DNA of 64,000 bases from JAGOBP01 sp964550855. Its GTDB lineage: Bacteria > Chloroflexota > Anaerolineae > Fen-1058. Below the pieces are notes generated by a model. The model did no database searches. It was not told the DNA's origin and saw only the letters and a program-made list of their open reading frames with translations. The position numbers were made by a program, and so were the translations under genes. Below, piece after piece: positions 62,272 through 64,000 of the stretch. The stretch is from the NCBI GenBank assembly GCA_964550855.1, contig CAZKBQ010000002.1:62001-126000 (forward strand), read 5' to 3'. Positions within the stretch are counted from its first letter, which is position 1. The number at the start of each line of letters is the position of its first letter.

Positions 62272-63458
62272 GCGATGAACAATCACTGGCTACCCAGCCG
62301 TCTGATACACCGCTAAGGTCCAGAGTAGAGGCTGCCTTTGTTCGCAACGTGCATCACGAATTGCGGACGCCGTTGGGCGTGGTACACGGATATACACAGT
62401 TGCTGAACCTGGGGGCCCTGGGTGAGCTAAGCCCTGAGCAGCGCCGCGTACTGCTGATCATGGATCGGCGTCTCAACGATCTGGAGAGCATTGTTGAACG
62501 GATCGAAGTGTTGATAACGGCTGAAGGGGAATTGTCGCCGGCCGCGCCGCTGTCTCCGCTTGAGCTGGTGGGGCCGATCGTGGGCCGGCAGCAAGCCGCG
62601 GCCGAGAAGGCGGGACTGAAGCTGGTGTATAACAAGGCGGCGGATGTGCCGCTGATCTACGGCGATCTGCGTGCGCTGTCCATTGCACTGGAGTGCCTGG
62701 TCGAGAACGCCGTGCGGTTTACGCCGACCGGAGGCGAGGTGGCCGTTACCATGTGGTCGGTGCCGGGCTGGGTCAACATCGAGGTTGCCGATACGGGCAT
62801 CGGCATTGCGCCTGAAGAATTGCCGCAGGTGCTGGAAGGTTTCTGCCAGGCCGACGATGCCGACAGCCGGCGCCATAACGGGCTGGGCCTTGGCCTGGCC
62901 GTCGTAAAATCAGTCGTTCGCAGACATGCCGGACAGCTGACCGTGACCAGCGAAGCGGGCCGCGGTAGTCGGTTTGTGATGCAGCTGCCCGGCATCATAC
63001 CGGGGGCCAATCCTATGCCAGATACTTGCAAGCTGCCAGTGGCAACCACACGAAAACGCCGCATTCTGCTGGTGGACGATGAGATCAATCAAGTCTCGAT
63101 TCTCAGAGCTGGTCTGGCCAAAGTGCCCGACTGTGAGATCGCCATGGCGACCAGCGGCCGGCAGGCGCTGGAACTGTTTGCCGAGCGACCGTTTGATTTG
63201 ATGATTACCGATTACCGGATGCCGGAGATGGACGGCCTGGCGTTGGCCGCATTGGTACGCGAGCGGTATCCCGACACCCATATCATCATGTTGACCGCGT
63301 TTGGCAGCGAGGTGCTGCGCGAAACGGCCACCGACAGCCCGGCGCAGCTGGTGCTTGAAAAGCCGGTTGACATCAAACACATTCGATCGGCGGCGCAGCA
63401 GGCGTTAGGCTCCGGCGCGCCAGTCGGGAAAGGTCAGCCCTCAGGCGCAACATCATGA
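62268..63458 (+). CDS. histidine kinase with C-terminal receiver domain
   Basis: Protein of 396 residues. No sensor domain: HisKA begins at once with the His in NVHHELRTPLG (His 30), followed by the ATPase domain (about 125-245, ENAVRFTPTGG, ADTGIGIAPEEL, GLGLGLAVVKSV), a short linker, then a receiver (about 265-385) with LLVDDE and the phosphoacceptor Asp in LMITDYRMPEMDG. It would act as a relay between proteins of this operon. Its ATG overlaps the previous stop and its stop overlaps the next ATG. Confidence 0.92.
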   Translation: MSDEQSLATQPSDTPLRSRVEAAFVRNVHHELRTPLGVVHGYTQLLNLGALGELSPEQRRVLLIMDRRLNDLESIVERIEVLITAEGELSPAAPLSPLELVGPIVGRQQAAAEKAGLKLVYNKAADVPLIYGDLRALSIALECLVENAVRFTPTGGEVAVTMWSVPGWVNIEVADTGIGIAPEELPQVLEGFCQADDADSRRHNGLGLGLAVVKSVVRRHAGQLTVTSEAGRGSRFVMQLPGIIPGANPMPDTCKLPVATTRKRRILLVDDEINQVSILRAGLAKVPDCEIAMATSGRQALELFAERPFDLMITDYRMPEMDGLALAALVRERYPDTHIIMLTAFGSEVLRETATDSPAQLVLEKPVDIKHIRSAAQQALGSGAPVGKGQPSGATS

Positions 63459-64000
63459 ACGAGGATTTGGATCTGACCATTGCCCCCCGGGTGTTCCCCC
63501 GCCTCGATCGTCTGGCGCCGGTTGTCAGTGGGCCGGCCACCGACCCGATCATTCTGGTTGTGGACGATGATGCCGACTTGCGCGAAATGATCAATTTGAT
63601 GCTGCGGCGCGATGGTATCGCCATCACCGAGGCTGAAAACGGCGCGGGGGCGCTGGCCTATTGCCGGGAGCACCGGCCCGATCTGATCCTGCTCGACATC
63701 ATGATGCCCGTCGTGGACGGCGTGAACGCCTGCCGCCAGATCCGGCAGCTGCCCGGCTTCATGGATACGCCCATCCTCATGGTGACGGCGCTGGGAGACA
63801 TGGACTCCATTACGCGGTCATTCGATGCGGGCGCCACCGACTATATTCCAAAGCCCATCAATTCTCTCATCCTGCGGCAGCGCGTGCAACATCTGGTGCG
63901 CGGTGCGCGTGCCCAGGCCGCCCTGCGCGATAGCGAGGAGCGGCACCGGTTGATCACCGAAAACATGACCGACGCCGTGTGGTTGATGGATCTGCGCTTC
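63455..64000 (+). CDS. REC-PAS signalling protein (3' end cut by window)
   Basis: The first 182 residues are visible. After a 30-residue lead comes a receiver domain (about 32-155) with VVDDDADL, phosphoacceptor Asp in LILLDIMMPVVDG, VTALGD and the Lys in YIPKPI, and then the start of a PAS domain (SEERHRLITENMTDAVWLMD). The output part lies outside the window. It is the fifth signalling gene of this operon, coupled to the previous one by a four-base overlap. Confidence 0.88.
   Translation, partial: MNEDLDLTIAPRVFPRLDRLAPVVSGPATDPIILVVDDDADLREMINLMLRRDGIAITEAENGAGALAYCREHRPDLILLDIMMPVVDGVNACRQIRQLPGFMDTPILMVTALGDMDSITRSFDAGATDYIPKPINSLILRQRVQHLVRGARAQAALRDSEERHRLITENMTDAVWLMDLRF

Overview
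This window is high-GC bacterial DNA whose gene content best fits a member of the Chloroflexota (Anaerolineae-like). That is an inference from content, not from a marker gene: a mevalonate-pathway decarboxylase, large secreted repeat proteins with a YLPVVL-type C-terminus, MalT/LuxR-type regulators, stacked PAS kinases, and a bacterial-type Wood-Ljungdahl (CODH/ACS) cluster. Nearly all genes between 19.8 and 64 kb read on the plus strand. No rRNA, tRNA, CRISPR array or classical insertion sequence was found.

Layout. 1-3.6 kb (minus): the start of an ABC ATPase gene, two small genes and a decayed LuxR/MalT-type regulator with two internal deletions. 3.8-10.2 kb (plus): a large secreted DUF11/P-domain protein and a membrane-anchored clostripain-like protease. 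10.2-19.5 kb (minus): a defence-like operon with a 1557-residue Eco57I-class adenine methyltransferase, a PLD-SNF2 helicase, a small helical ORF and a DUF559 nuclease. 19.9-34.6 kb: housekeeping and envelope genes (mvaD, rseP, HEAT protein, AEC transporter, MA-type peptidase, fmt, PfpI, ketopantoate reductase, SCP2, SDR, Ser/Thr kinase, FG-GAP protein, beta-propeller).

34.8-55.2 kb is the core: HMA-like protein, cooS/acsA, acsB, a duplicated acsB tail and a HEPN gene broken by a nonsense codon, a CBS protein, acsD, acsC, a small Cys-rich protein, acsV, acsE, an AhpD-like protein, a CBS protein, a fused metV-metF, panB, an unrecognised 430-residue protein, both fumarase subunits and a HTH/ferredoxin protein. 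Together these reduce methylene-THF to methyl-THF, pass the methyl group through AcsE and the corrinoid protein AcsCD to AcsB, combine it with CO from CooS to make acetyl-CoA, and reactivate oxidised corrinoid with AcsV. 55.4-64 kb is a phosphorelay operon: a six-PAS kinase, an OmpR-type regulator, a REC-PAS-GAF kinase, a kinase-REC protein and a REC-PAS protein cut by the window end.

The most unusual structural signal is in the gaps between genes. Many gaps of the C1 cluster are filled by short words of about 7-21 bases repeated in one arm and reverse-complemented in the other, so that each gap can fold as a hairpin; the word differs from gap to gap. A second signal is four short palindromes embedded in frame inside the methyltransferase gene, whose target-recognition segment is also clearly AT-richer than the rest.
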